Part shown: one piece after another, positions 36,022 to 45,167 of the stretch
Layout of the letters: the number at the start of each line of letters is the position of its first letter
Numbering within the stretch: the stretch's first letter is position 1
Assembly (NCBI RefSeq): GCF_024714495.1
Contig: NZ_JAMZMJ010000001.1
Span: 1,178,001-1,242,000, forward strand
DNA length: 64,000 bases
Source of the DNA: Marinoscillum pacificum
Lineage (GTDB): Bacteria > Bacteroidota > Bacteroidia > Cytophagales > Cyclobacteriaceae
Direction of reading: 5' to 3'
The notes under the pieces: generated by a model
The model's input: only the letters and a program-made list of their open reading frames with translations
Told to the model about the DNA's origin: nothing
Databases searched by the model: none
Made by a program: the position numbers and the translations under genes

Positions 36022-36921
36022 ATGAATTTAATACTCACACTCCTATTGGCAGTAAATCTTGCAGGAGGAAAAGAAGAACTTCAACTAAACCTTAAGCAAG
36101 GAGAAACTTACTCCCAACATTACACATCATTCATCACTCTTGAACAAGAAATTAATGGCATGCAACAACTCATCGATATGGATGTGACAGGAGGTATGGA
36201 TTTCAAAGTAGTTGAGGTAACTGCGGATGGATATGTCATGACCGCTCATTACACTAGTTTGGTGATGGGCATGAATATGGGGCAAGGTGAGATGACTTTT
36301 TCATCAGAAGGTGACAAAGAAGATATTTTCTCGAAGGTCATGAAGGGTATGGTTGGTAAAGATTTTGATCTAACCATGCTTAAAAATGGAACAATTTCAG
36401 ACATTAAGAACATTGATAATATCTTCAATGGCGTATTTGAAGGAATGGGGCTGCCTGAAATGCAGCAACAACAGATTCTTTCTCAACTAAAACAATCCTA
36501 TGGAGAGGAATCATTTAGAGGGAATATAGAGATGATCACAGCTGTTTTCCCCAACACTCCGGTTAAAGTGGGTGATTCCTGGACCAATATCATTGCGCTT
36601 AAATCAGGTATGAACGCTGATATGGAGAATGAATTTACATTTTCTGAGAAATCTGACAATCTGGTAACTATTACCGGAGAATCGACAATCTCTACTGGCG
36701 AAAACCCAGAATTCACTATGGCTAATGGCAATGAAACAAGATACCTTCTTAATGGAACTATGCAGTCTACCTATAAGCTGGATACTGAAACCAATTGGAT
36801 TGTAGAAGGGAAAGTGACTCAGAACATTAAAGGGAAAGTAGAAATCAAGGCTAATCAAAATATGCCGAATGGTCTTACGATGCCAATGACGATGAAAACA
36901 TTGATGACCATTGGTCAATAA
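36022..36921 (+). CDS. Secreted DUF6263-type protein of unknown function
   Basis: A 299-residue exported protein with a short signal peptide (MNLILTLLLAVNLAGG) and an all-beta pattern. It is unusually rich in Met and Gly (MGMNMGQGEM; MPNGLTMPMTMKTLM). The layout, with LNLKQGETYSQHY near the start and DSWTNIIAL in the middle, resembles the DUF6263 family of Bacteroidota; that assignment is from memory of the family pattern. No catalytic motif is seen. It stands alone between araR-fkbM and the DUF4349 gene, 54 bp upstream of the latter. Confidence 0.75.
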   Translation: MNLILTLLLAVNLAGGKEELQLNLKQGETYSQHYTSFITLEQEINGMQQLIDMDVTGGMDFKVVEVTADGYVMTAHYTSLVMGMNMGQGEMTFSSEGDKEDIFSKVMKGMVGKDFDLTMLKNGTISDIKNIDNIFNGVFEGMGLPEMQQQQILSQLKQSYGEESFRGNIEMITAVFPNTPVKVGDSWTNIIALKSGMNADMENEFTFSEKSDNLVTITGESTISTGENPEFTMANGNETRYLLNGTMQSTYKLDTETNWIVEGKVTQNIKGKVEIKANQNMPNGLTMPMTMKTLMTIGQ

Positions 36922-36975
36922 ACGTACTAATTTCATACAGAATCCGTTATTGGGAGAGCATCAAGTTAACCGCCT

Positions 36976-37815
36976 ATGAAAACCTTGTACCTCTCCCTTC
37001 TTCTATTTGCATCAGCTTGTCATTCCAATGATCCAAGTTTCAAATTGGCTGAAGGTGACTACTCTAATGATTTTGAAGCAATTGAGTATATCCCTTCGAC
37101 CCAGCAACCTACTCCGAAGAAATCTTCAGCCGAAATCACCCAAAAACTCATCAAGCGAGGTGGAATCAATTTTGAGTCTGAAAATATTACTACCGATTTT
37201 GAGAAAATCACCAGACTTCTACCTCAATACAAGGCCTATTTAGAGGCTGAAAACCAATCGAAATCCGATCAATATTCACGTTACGAGCTGACTATCAGAG
37301 TACCAGCAGAAAATTATGATAGTCTAATCAACAAAATCAGTTCACTGGCATATAAGCTTGAAAACAAATATTCCAACATAGAAGATGTCACTGAGCGATA
37401 CTATGATTTACAATCCAGAATAACGAATCAGAAAGCATTAGAACAACGGTATTTGGAATTGCTGAATAAAGCCTCCACCATGCAGGATATTCTGGAGATC
37501 GAAAGAAATTTAACGGAGGTGAGAACCACCATTGAGCAGCTTGAGGGCCAGTTTAAATACCTCAGTAAGCAAATTGGTTACAGCACACTTAATGTGAGCT
37601 TTTATGAACAGTTGCCATATGTATACAACGAATCCGGTCGCAAAGGTTTCTTTGCCCGAATCGCAAGTGCGCTATCTAGTGGTTGGACAGGTTTCTTATC
37701 GTTTCTGGTAGGTTTGGTACGCTTATGGCCATTTTTAATTCTCTTAGTTGCAATTGGCTATATTTTTAGAAGATGGAGAGCTAGAAGAGCATTGCGTAAG
37801 CCAGCCGACCAATGA
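36976..37815 (+). CDS. DUF4349 membrane lipoprotein
   Basis: A 279-residue protein with a lipobox-like signal (LLLFASACHSN), an extracytoplasmic alpha/beta region, a long coiled coil (ITNQKALEQRYLELLNKASTMQ onwards in part) with the conserved DILEIERNLTEVR motif, and a transmembrane helix near the C-terminus (FLSFLVGLVRLWPFLILLV) followed by basic RRWRARRALRK. This is the DUF4349 layout. Role unknown; the family is envelope-associated. The combination of a lipobox-like Cys with a C-terminal anchor means the Cys may or may not be lipidated. Confidence 0.85.
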   Translation: MKTLYLSLLLFASACHSNDPSFKLAEGDYSNDFEAIEYIPSTQQPTPKKSSAEITQKLIKRGGINFESENITTDFEKITRLLPQYKAYLEAENQSKSDQYSRYELTIRVPAENYDSLINKISSLAYKLENKYSNIEDVTERYYDLQSRITNQKALEQRYLELLNKASTMQDILEIERNLTEVRTTIEQLEGQFKYLSKQIGYSTLNVSFYEQLPYVYNESGRKGFFARIASALSSGWTGFLSFLVGLVRLWPFLILLVAIGYIFRRWRARRALRKPADQ

Positions 37816-37886
37816 TCACTAGTTGATTTACCAAACCATAATGGGGTGATAAATAATGGTAGTTTAGCTTTTCAAACATCTCATCT

Positions 37887-38414
37887 ATGAAACTTCAAAT
37901 TATTGGCATTTGTGGAAGTGCTACACAAGGCTCATCCAATGAGCTAATATTAAAAACCATCAAAGAAAAATTTTCGGCCATTTTGGAATTGACTATCATT
38001 AATGATCTGGAGTCTCTTCCCCATTTCCAGACTGAGCTAACAACTGAGGGCACTCCTGATTCTATTATCTTCTTTAGAAAACAATTAGAAGGGTCAGATG
38101 GTATTATCATTTCTTCTCCTGAATATGTTTTCAGTATTCCCAGCCGGCTGAAGAATGCTTTGGAGTGGTGTGTATCCACTACTGTTCTAACAGATAAACC
38201 TACGGCGATTATTACAGCATCTGCCAGTGGTGTGAAAGGTCATGAAGAACTACAGCTCATTATGAAAACACTTCAAGCTCACATCACTCCAGAAACCTCG
38301 TTATTGATTCAAGGAATTAAAGGAAAGGTATCAGATAGTCAGCTCGATGACGAATTGATCACTCAAATAGAAAAGTTGATTGAAGTATTTTCACCCATGT
38401 GTTCTACTTTTTAA
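37887..38414 (+). CDS. NAD(P)H-dependent FMN reductase family protein
   Basis: A 175-residue flavodoxin-like protein. The FMN phosphate loop is GICGSATQGSSN (7-18), and the isoalloxazine-contact motif is SSPEYVFSIPSRLKNALEW, close to the SPEYN-G-PG-LKNAIDW signature of NADPH-dependent FMN reductases. No signal peptide, so cytosolic. Likely reduces quinones, azo compounds or metals through bound FMN. It sits 71 bp after the DUF4349 gene and 41 bp before the glycosylase gene. Confidence 0.88.
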   Translation: MKLQIIGICGSATQGSSNELILKTIKEKFSAILELTIINDLESLPHFQTELTTEGTPDSIIFFRKQLEGSDGIIISSPEYVFSIPSRLKNALEWCVSTTVLTDKPTAIITASASGVKGHEELQLIMKTLQAHITPETSLLIQGIKGKVSDSQLDDELITQIEKLIEVFSPMCSTF

Positions 38415-38455
38415 CTTCAGAAAGATGAAATTAAATACTCCTCAGAGTTTTTCAC

Positions 38456-39031
38456 ATGTTTGATCTCCTCTCCGAAATCAAGCGATGCACACTATGTGAG
38501 CCTCACCTAGCATTAGGGCCGAGACCAGTCTTGTCAGCTCATCCAGATAGTAAAATAGTTCTCATTGGTCAGGCTCCAGGCACTAAGGTGCATCAATCTG
38601 GAATCCCCTGGGATGATGCGAGTGGTAAAAATCTGCGAAAATGGATGAACATTTCTGAGGAAGACTTTTACAATCCTAAAAATATTGCTATCATTCCCAT
38701 GGGGTTTTGTTATCCTGGTAAAGGAAAATCTGGAGATCTCCCACCAAGACCAGAATGTGCTCCAAAATGGCATGAGTTAGTTTTAGACCAAATAAAAAAT
38801 GTGAAACTCATGCTATTGGTGGGGCAATACGCTCAGAATTATTATCTCGGCAATCAAGCAAAATCAACACTAACAGAAACTGTCAGGAGCTTTGAAGAGT
38901 ATCTTCCGAAATACCTTCCACTTCCTCATCCCTCACCTCGAAACAATATCTGGATGAAGAAAAATGGGTGGTTTGAAGATGAAGTTCTGCCTGAATTGAA
39001 AGAAAGAATAGCATTACATCTCAATAGTTAA
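38456..39031 (+). CDS. Uracil-DNA glycosylase family protein with probable [4Fe-4S] cluster
   Basis: A 191-residue base-excision-repair glycosylase. Cys11, Cys14, Cys85 and Cys101 match in spacing the four cluster ligands of family 4 enzymes (Thermus UDGA). Motif A is IGQAPGTKVHQSG (about 37-49). The DNA-intercalation motif is LPHPSPRNNIW, closer to the HPS loop of family 1 and mug-type enzymes than to typical family 4, so substrate range may differ. It ends 11 bp inside the convergent serine hydrolase gene (3' overlap). Confidence 0.87.
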   Translation: MFDLLSEIKRCTLCEPHLALGPRPVLSAHPDSKIVLIGQAPGTKVHQSGIPWDDASGKNLRKWMNISEEDFYNPKNIAIIPMGFCYPGKGKSGDLPPRPECAPKWHELVLDQIKNVKLMLLVGQYAQNYYLGNQAKSTLTETVRSFEEYLPKYLPLPHPSPRNNIWMKKNGWFEDEVLPELKERIALHLNS

Positions 39032-40097
39032 GATTTGGTAGTAGCGCCTTATTCATAATCATAAAAGGCAGTTTATCTTCCTCAGAATTGTAAGCACCTC
39101 CAGTAAAAACAGCTAATAAATTCAATGTGGGATAAATCATAAGGTATTGCCCACCGTTTCCAGTTGCAACAACTGAAGGAATATCCTTCTCTCCATCGGT
39201 AAAAGGAATATTCCACCATAACAAACCATACTCCATTCCGGTGATTTCCGCTGAAGCTGTTGTTGATAATTCAACCCATTCAGAAGAAACTATTTGCTTA
39301 CCATTCCACTTCCCCTTATCTAAAACCAATTGACCGATTTTAGCAAAATCTCTTGTAGTCAAATACAGTCTCTTTCCAGCACTAATAACCTCTTTATTTG
39401 AAGTGTGTCCCCAGGTATAATTTGTAATTCTCAATGGTTCAAAAAGGTATTTATCCGCAAACATATCTATGGACATTCCAGAAGTTTGCTCAATGATCTC
39501 AGCTAAAAGCACAGCGCCCATAGAACAATAAGTGGATATTTCACCAGGATCATTGATCATTGGTAAATCAAGTGTGTACTGAACCCAATCTTTCTTTTTA
39601 TAAATCTTATCCTCCTGGCCTGCCGATTTTTTATCCCAATCATTACAATCTAAACCAGAGGACATGGTCAGTAAATGCCTGATCGTGATCTCTTCCTTTC
39701 TAATATCCAGATTTTTCGTTGGTCGCTGTTCTAAGTACTTGAATATAGAATCATCGATACTGTTAATAAATCCTTTCTCCATGGCAATTCCCAAAAGCAT
39801 GGATCGAATACTCTTCGTTGCAGATCTTAAATCATGTGGTTGATCAATTGATGCTCCATTGAAGTATTCTTCCAATACAAGTTTTCCATTATTCACCAGA
39901 AGCACACTATGTAGCTTATTAGGCCCCTGGTATAGTTGGCCGAACAATTGATTCAAAATAGTGGTATCCTTCAGCAATAAACGAATATTATTTGATTCCC
40001 ATCCATCGTTCAATGTTTCTGGTTGTTCATAATGATACGACTGAGCAAAAACACCTAGCCCAATGAAATTGAAGAGTATAATAAGGAACGGTTTCAT
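39021..40097 (-). CDS. Secreted serine hydrolase, beta-lactamase class C / penicillin-binding family
   Basis: About 358 residues from ATG at 40097, chosen because it starts a clean signal peptide (MKPFLIILFNFIGLGVFAQ); the frame is open to 40157. The nucleophile motif S-x-x-K is SATK; the second motif is YCSMGAV (Tyr conserved). The KTG position reads GNGGQYL, as in many non-beta-lactamase esterase-like members. Likely periplasmic; could be an esterase, D-aminopeptidase or peptidoglycan enzyme. Its 3' end overlaps the glycosylase gene by 11 bp. Confidence 0.88.
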   Translation of the reverse strand: MKPFLIILFNFIGLGVFAQSYHYEQPETLNDGWESNNIRLLLKDTTILNQLFGQLYQGPNKLHSVLLVNNGKLVLEEYFNGASIDQPHDLRSATKSIRSMLLGIAMEKGFINSIDDSIFKYLEQRPTKNLDIRKEEITIRHLLTMSSGLDCNDWDKKSAGQEDKIYKKKDWVQYTLDLPMINDPGEISTYCSMGAVLLAEIIEQTSGMSIDMFADKYLFEPLRITNYTWGHTSNKEVISAGKRLYLTTRDFAKIGQLVLDKGKWNGKQIVSSEWVELSTTASAEITGMEYGLLWWNIPFTDGEKDIPSVVATGNGGQYLMIYPTLNLLAVFTGGAYNSEEDKLPFMIMNKALLPNLNY

Positions 40098-40186
40098 AGA
40101 AGTTGAGTTAGATATAACACGTGGATGAGCACCGAAGGTTTTGGACACTACTAACACAACTAATCACCTATTTTATCTCGCTCTGC

Positions 40187-42064
40187 TCAAACCCTTTCGC
40201 TTAGCTCCAACCAGCGCATTTCTTTCTCCTCAAGCTGTTCTTTCACGGCTTCCAAATCCTGAGCAAGCTTTTGCAACTCTTCGAAATCAGTAATGGTATT
40301 CATTTTTTCACCGATTTCCTCTTTACGAAGCTCTAGTTTCTCCATCTCAGACTCTAATCCGTCAAATTCGCGCTGCTCATTGTAAGAGAGTTTTTTCTTG
40401 TCGCTTTTAACAGGTTCTTCAACCTTAGTTGCAGGTGATTTCTTTGAGTCTTGCAGCTTTTCTTTGCTTGTCTTCAGTCCGCCTTCAGCTCGCAAATCAG
40501 TGTAGTTACCAGGGAAATCACGAACCTTACCGTCTCCTTCAAATACAAACAAGTGATCAGTCAAACGATCCATGAAATACCTATCGTGAGAAACTACCAT
40601 TAAACAACCTTCAAACGTCTCCAGGTAATCTTCCAGCACGTTCAAGGTCATCAAATCCAAATCGTTGGTAGGCTCATCTAGAATGAGGAAATTTGGATTA
40701 TTCATCAGCACTCGTAGTAGTTGAAGCCTTCTTCGCTCACCTCCACTCAGTTTTCCGACTACATTGAACTGCATCTTTGGTGGAAATAAGAATTGATTCA
40801 ACAATTGAGAAGCCGTAATCTGAGAACCATCTGCTAATTGTATTACCTCAGCCACCTCTTTCACTACATCGATCACGCGGGCATTCGGATCAAACTTCAA
40901 CTCTTCCTGGGTGTAATAACCAAACTTCGTTGTTTGACCTACCTCTCTCCTTCCTGAGTCAGCTTCGATCTCACCAATAAGAATATTTAAGAAGGTAGAC
41001 TTCCCTACTCCGTTTGGCCCAACAATACCAACACGCTCTTTCCTTTGGAAGGTATGATTGAAATGGTCCAGAATCTTCAGATCTCCAAATCGCTTAGAAA
41101 CCTGCTCTAGCTCCATGATTTTCTTTCCTTGTCGTTCTCCTTTCAGGTTAACTTCAAGTTCCTGTCTATTTACTCCTTTGGAAGCTTTCTCTTTGGTCTC
41201 ATAGAATGCATCAACACGATATTTCGCTTTGGTGCCACGTGCCTTTGGCTGTCTACGCATCCATTCCAGCTCTTTGCGAAGTAAGTTTTTGGCCTTATCA
41301 ACCGATGAGGCCTCCATCTCTTCTCGCTCTGCCTTCTTCTCTAAAAAATGGGCATAGTTGCCTTTGTATTTAAATATCTGTCCTTGATCGATCTCAAGAA
41401 TCTCATTCGTCACTTTATCCAAAAAGTATCGATCGTGAGTTACCATCAATAGGGTCAGGTTGGCTGTAGCCAGATAGTTTTCTAACCACTCAATAACCTC
41501 TAAATCCAAATGGTTAGTAGGCTCATCCAGAATTAAAAAATCAGGATTGATAATCAATGCTCTGGCAAGTGCTACACGTTTGCGCTGACCCCCGGAAAGC
41601 TCACCCATTTTCTGATCCAGGTTATGCAAACCCAGCTCACCCAGAATCTGCTTTACCTTACTCTCATAATCCCACGCATTGAGCTGATCCATGCGTTCAA
41701 TAAGCGGTGTGATATCCGGTGCGTTTTCAGGATCTATTGTTGCCTTGTGCAAGGCAATCTCATAATCCCGAACCACATTCAGCTCTTCGATATCTTCGGC
41801 AAACACTGCCTGAACAATGTTATCCTCACTATCAAAATCTGGATTTTGGGGAACCATAGCTACCCTAACGCCTTTACGGAAAGACACTTCTCCTTTATCT
41901 GGCGGTTCCAAACCAGCTATGATTTTCATCATAGTGGACTTACCACATCCATTCACCCCAACCAAAGCAGCTTTTTGCCCTTGATCCAACCCGAATGTCA
42001 ACCCTTCAAACAACTGCCTGGAGTCGTAACTCTTTGCCAGATTCTCTACCGATAAGTGATTCAT
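40187..42064 (-). CDS. ABC-F family ATPase (Uup-like)
   Basis: A 625-residue soluble twin-ATPase protein acting on ribosomes or nucleic acid, not a transporter. Two ABC domains: Walker A GVNGCGKST (about 37-45) and GPNGVGKST; signatures LSGGQRKR and LSGGERRR; Walker B LILDEPTNHLDL and LILDEPTNDLDL. The P-site tolerant linker contains ELEWMRRQPKARGTKAK, a hallmark of Uup/EttA relatives. A C-terminal basic coiled coil (from LSYNEQREFDGL) marks the Uup branch, linked to DNA and ribosome maintenance. Monocistronic. Confidence 0.94.
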   Translation of the reverse strand: MNHLSVENLAKSYDSRQLFEGLTFGLDQGQKAALVGVNGCGKSTMMKIIAGLEPPDKGEVSFRKGVRVAMVPQNPDFDSEDNIVQAVFAEDIEELNVVRDYEIALHKATIDPENAPDITPLIERMDQLNAWDYESKVKQILGELGLHNLDQKMGELSGGQRKRVALARALIINPDFLILDEPTNHLDLEVIEWLENYLATANLTLLMVTHDRYFLDKVTNEILEIDQGQIFKYKGNYAHFLEKKAEREEMEASSVDKAKNLLRKELEWMRRQPKARGTKAKYRVDAFYETKEKASKGVNRQELEVNLKGERQGKKIMELEQVSKRFGDLKILDHFNHTFQRKERVGIVGPNGVGKSTFLNILIGEIEADSGRREVGQTTKFGYYTQEELKFDPNARVIDVVKEVAEVIQLADGSQITASQLLNQFLFPPKMQFNVVGKLSGGERRRLQLLRVLMNNPNFLILDEPTNDLDLMTLNVLEDYLETFEGCLMVVSHDRYFMDRLTDHLFVFEGDGKVRDFPGNYTDLRAEGGLKTSKEKLQDSKKSPATKVEEPVKSDKKKLSYNEQREFDGLESEMEKLELRKEEIGEKMNTITDFEELQKLAQDLEAVKEQLEEKEMRWLELSERV

Positions 42065-42102
42065 GGCGCAAATGTACAGACTATGAATGGTAAGAAACCA
42101 AA

Positions 42103-42969
42103 CTACATCGACTCTTGTACTCTAGCGCCTTCAGGCTTGTCAAAAAAGTCTTCAGGTAACCCTTTTTTGAAAGAAATTTCTGAAACATCTATGTGTGTGA
42201 TATGCTCACCAGTAGAGTCATTGGTCCACCAGTAGGTTTCATAACCTGTTGGTAATTGAATGCCATCAATAGTTGAGAGTGAATTGATTTTCATGATTTT
42301 CTCTGGTGAATGTCCCCCATCAGGAAAGAAGCCTGGATAAGAAACAATATATCTCAATGCGCCCATCAGCTTGGTTTGCTGATCGATGTAAATCACATAG
42401 AAATCATCCGGCGCATCACCCAAACCTCCAGAATAAGTTACTTTGACCAAATCATAAGTTTTGCTGTCCAAAGTATCTGAAGGAAGTATTTCATAATTAA
42501 TTCCTTCATCAGCCAAAACGAATGGAAGCCCAACAAAATAAAACGGAGTATTGGACCAAAAACGAACATTGACCGGAACCTCAGCTGTATCCGGATACAC
42601 CCAGGCTTCCGAACCATCCCATCCAAAGCTCACTGACCGATTGGACGCCAACTCATGCACAGATTGCACAGACCATTGATTGATTGTCTGAAAGGAATTT
42701 CTTCGAACTTTACCGTCCAATGGCTGATAGTCAAAGTGAAAACTCAATGCACCATTTCCAAACCATTTATTCAAACCTCCATGAGCTTTTATCGATTCCC
42801 AGATTAATTGACCTCCCGGAGTGAGAGAAGTGCGCTCTTTAGCTTGATTAACACGCTGGTCGACCCATCTCGCAGGGACCAGGTTATAAGACTCTTCAGT
42901 CTCCTTTTGATTATTAGAAGAACAGGAAACTAAAACGATGGATAGTATTGTCAATAAGAAATATTTCAT
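42103..42969 (-). CDS. Uncharacterised lipoprotein
   Basis: About 288 residues from ATG at 42969 (signal MKYFLLTILSIVLVSC, Cys16); a longer start at 42984 is possible. All-beta pattern with AHGGLNKWF near the start and several Trp-rich strands (NQWSVQSVHELASN, WDGSEAWVYP), resembling the outer-membrane-lipoprotein LolA-like fold of Bacteroidota DUF6503-type proteins; that link is tentative. No catalytic residues recognised. It lies 38 bp after the ABC-F gene start and is divergent from the M61 peptidase gene. Confidence 0.8.
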   Translation of the reverse strand: MKYFLLTILSIVLVSCSSNNQKETEESYNLVPARWVDQRVNQAKERTSLTPGGQLIWESIKAHGGLNKWFGNGALSFHFDYQPLDGKVRRNSFQTINQWSVQSVHELASNRSVSFGWDGSEAWVYPDTAEVPVNVRFWSNTPFYFVGLPFVLADEGINYEILPSDTLDSKTYDLVKVTYSGGLGDAPDDFYVIYIDQQTKLMGALRYIVSYPGFFPDGGHSPEKIMKINSLSTIDGIQLPTGYETYWWTNDSTGEHITHIDVSEISFKKGLPEDFFDKPEGARVQESM

Positions 42970-43090
42970 TTCGCGAATTAACATCTTCCCCGCTCCAATT
43001 CGTATGTTACCGATTACAAATATTGTTTTAGGTCGTGGGTAAGACCATTGCTATATTCGAGGGAAACTTATTGAAACCTAAATCAAAAAC

Positions 43091-44872
43091 ATGCGCCTTT
43101 TTGGACTTTTGGCCCTTGTTATGGCCTCCTTTTCTGTTTCTTTCTCACAGGAAATCACCTATACATTAGACATATCCAATATACATCACCACGAACTGGG
43201 GGTAACTATTCAATTCACTGATGTGAAATCGGAAAAACTGGAAGTTCGAATGCCGAATTTCTCTCCTGGAAGATATGCTCTACACAACTTCGCTAAGAAT
43301 ATCTATGAGGAATCTGCTCGAGATGCATCTGGAAAAGAACTTCCACTAAAAAGATTGACACCTTACGCATGGGAAGCCCCAGTTGTAGATGGAAAAGTCA
43401 CTTTCCAATACACAATCTACGGAAACCATGCTGATGGCACCTATATGGGTGTGGATGCTCGCAAGTTGCATATGAATATGCCAGCAACCTTTGCACGAGG
43501 TATAGGCCTGGAAGATCGTAAAGTAAACCTAGTGATACCAGATCTACCAGCTGATTGGTCAGTGGCATCCCAACTTGTGAAGGAAAATAAAACCACCTAC
43601 TCAGCACCTAACTATTATTACTTCTATGACAGTCCAACCATCGTTGGTAACATCGACTGGATAGAATGGAAAGTTGGTGAGCAGACCATCCAGATAGCTA
43701 TGATGCATGAAGGAACCACAGAAGAACTGGACAACTATACCGAGTGGGTTAAAAAAGTAGTAGAAGAACAAAGATCCATTTACGGTGAATTACCAACCTT
43801 CGATTACGGAAGATATACCTTCTTAATTGGCTATAACCCATGGGTAGATGGTGATGGTATGGAACACAGAAATTCTACGGTGTGTACCAGTACAGGTTCT
43901 TTAGCCAAAAATGCTTCAGGTTTAATTGGAACCGTATCACATGAGTTTTTCCACTCCTGGAACATCGAGCGTATCAGACCTAAATCCTTGGAGCCGTTTG
44001 ACTTTGATCATGCGAACCTTTCAGAAGCATTGTGGTTTGGTGAAGGTTTTACATCCTATTTTGATGATCTATCATTGACAAGAGCTGGTATTTATGAGCC
44101 TGAGCAATATGTAAAGAGCTTAATCGGAGGATTAAACTATGTATTGAACAGTCCTTCAAGGGAATTTAGAAGCCCAGTAAAAGACAGTTACAACGCTACA
44201 TTTGTAGATGCTGGAACAGCAAACGATGAAACGAACTATTATAACAACTTCGTCAGCTACTATAGCTATGGATCAGTAATTGGATTAGGTCTTGACTTAA
44301 CTCTCAGAACTGAATTCAACAAAACTCTAGATGAATACATGCGCATGGTTTGGCAACAATATGGTAAGCCTGAGATTCCTTACACGTTATCTGATTTACA
44401 AAAGGTATTGGCGCAATTAACCAATAAAGAATTTGCCACTAAGTTCTTCAACGAACAAATCTATGACAGCAAACTCCCTGATTTTGAAGCATTGTTCGAT
44501 GAATTTGGAATCAAGGTTTCTTTACAAAATCCGAATTCAGCTTACTTTGGCAACCCTAAATTAGATGACAACCAGAGAGTACAAAGTGTAGTCATGAGAG
44601 GTACCGCACTATATGAAGCCGGAGTAGAAAAAGGTGATCAACTACTGACTGTAAACGAAAAATCTATTGAATCAACATCCGACCTTAACAAAGTGATCAA
44701 TTCATTAGAAATTGGAAAAACGTATACTATCACCTACGAGCAAATGGGATTGAACAAAACTGGTGAATTCATCACCAAACAAGATCCTCGAATAACCCTT
44801 TCGTACATTTCTGATGATAAACTGAATAAGAAAATTGTCAAGAGAAGAAATGATTGGTTAGAAATAGACTAA
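43091..44872 (+). CDS. M61 (glycyl aminopeptidase) family metallopeptidase with PDZ domain
   Basis: A 593-residue secreted peptidase (signal peptide ending VSFSQ). The N-terminal beta-domain contains VRMPNFSPGRYALHNFAK, typical of M61. The zinc motif is HEFFH (284-288), with the third ligand Glu in LWFGEGFTSYFDD. A C-terminal PDZ domain (about 490-570; ALYEAGVEKGDQLLTVN) positions substrates. It is a predicted aminopeptidase with preference for small N-terminal residues, by family knowledge. Single gene followed by a GC-rich stem-loop. Confidence 0.93.
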   Translation: MRLFGLLALVMASFSVSFSQEITYTLDISNIHHHELGVTIQFTDVKSEKLEVRMPNFSPGRYALHNFAKNIYEESARDASGKELPLKRLTPYAWEAPVVDGKVTFQYTIYGNHADGTYMGVDARKLHMNMPATFARGIGLEDRKVNLVIPDLPADWSVASQLVKENKTTYSAPNYYYFYDSPTIVGNIDWIEWKVGEQTIQIAMMHEGTTEELDNYTEWVKKVVEEQRSIYGELPTFDYGRYTFLIGYNPWVDGDGMEHRNSTVCTSTGSLAKNASGLIGTVSHEFFHSWNIERIRPKSLEPFDFDHANLSEALWFGEGFTSYFDDLSLTRAGIYEPEQYVKSLIGGLNYVLNSPSREFRSPVKDSYNATFVDAGTANDETNYYNNFVSYYSYGSVIGLGLDLTLRTEFNKTLDEYMRMVWQQYGKPEIPYTLSDLQKVLAQLTNKEFATKFFNEQIYDSKLPDFEALFDEFGIKVSLQNPNSAYFGNPKLDDNQRVQSVVMRGTALYEAGVEKGDQLLTVNEKSIESTSDLNKVINSLEIGKTYTITYEQMGLNKTGEFITKQDPRITLSYISDDKLNKKIVKRRNDWLEID

Positions 44873-44909
44873 AAAAAGAAGACGCGACCTCCGAGCGGAA
44901 GCCGCGTCT
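44873..44909. terminator. GC-rich stem-loop after the M61 gene
   Basis: A 7-bp stem AGACGCG / CGCGTCT (44880-44886 and 44903-44909) with an inner TCCG/CGGA pairing. The A-tract comes before the stem on the + strand (a T-tract for the - strand), and only scattered T residues follow on +. As the M61 gene lies on +, it may be a weak or factor-aided terminator. Confidence 0.45.
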
Positions 44910-44941
44910 ATCTATCACCGCCTAACCTAAAAAGTTACCTT

Positions 44942-44993
44942 TTTATACAATGAAAACAACTTCTATAAATGACTTAGTTCCGCATTGTATAAA
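44942..44993. repeat. 11-bp perfect inverted repeat
   Basis: TTTATACAATG (44942-44952) and CATTGTATAAA (44983-44993), 30-bp spacer, in the 295-bp gap before msrA. Downstream, GATGTTG and CAACATC also pair. It could be an operator for msrA or a small remnant element; no ORF of note is present in this gap. Confidence 0.5.
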
Positions 44994-45167
44994 TATTTTC
45001 AAATTCTTTATTTTCCATTTTTGAAGGTGTATTGTATTAACTACATCATTTAAAAGATGTTGCTCTATTTGAGCTAAAATGTAGCCCAGATTACATTTTT
45101 TGACATTTCTTAACATTTCAACATCTGAACATCCTCTCCCTTCGTTTGTTCTATCCAAATAAGCGCT

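Noticed and set aside
37816-37886. Search for an AraR-type box or terminator
   Set aside because: Only short chance pairings; nothing comparable to the listed sites.
41624-42055. 143-codon + strand open frame
   Set aside because: Antisense to the strongly conserved ABC-F gene, with no recognisable domain.
44943-45158. 71-codon - strand open frame before msrA
   Set aside because: Overlaps the 11-bp inverted repeat and promoter area; no homology pattern recognised.
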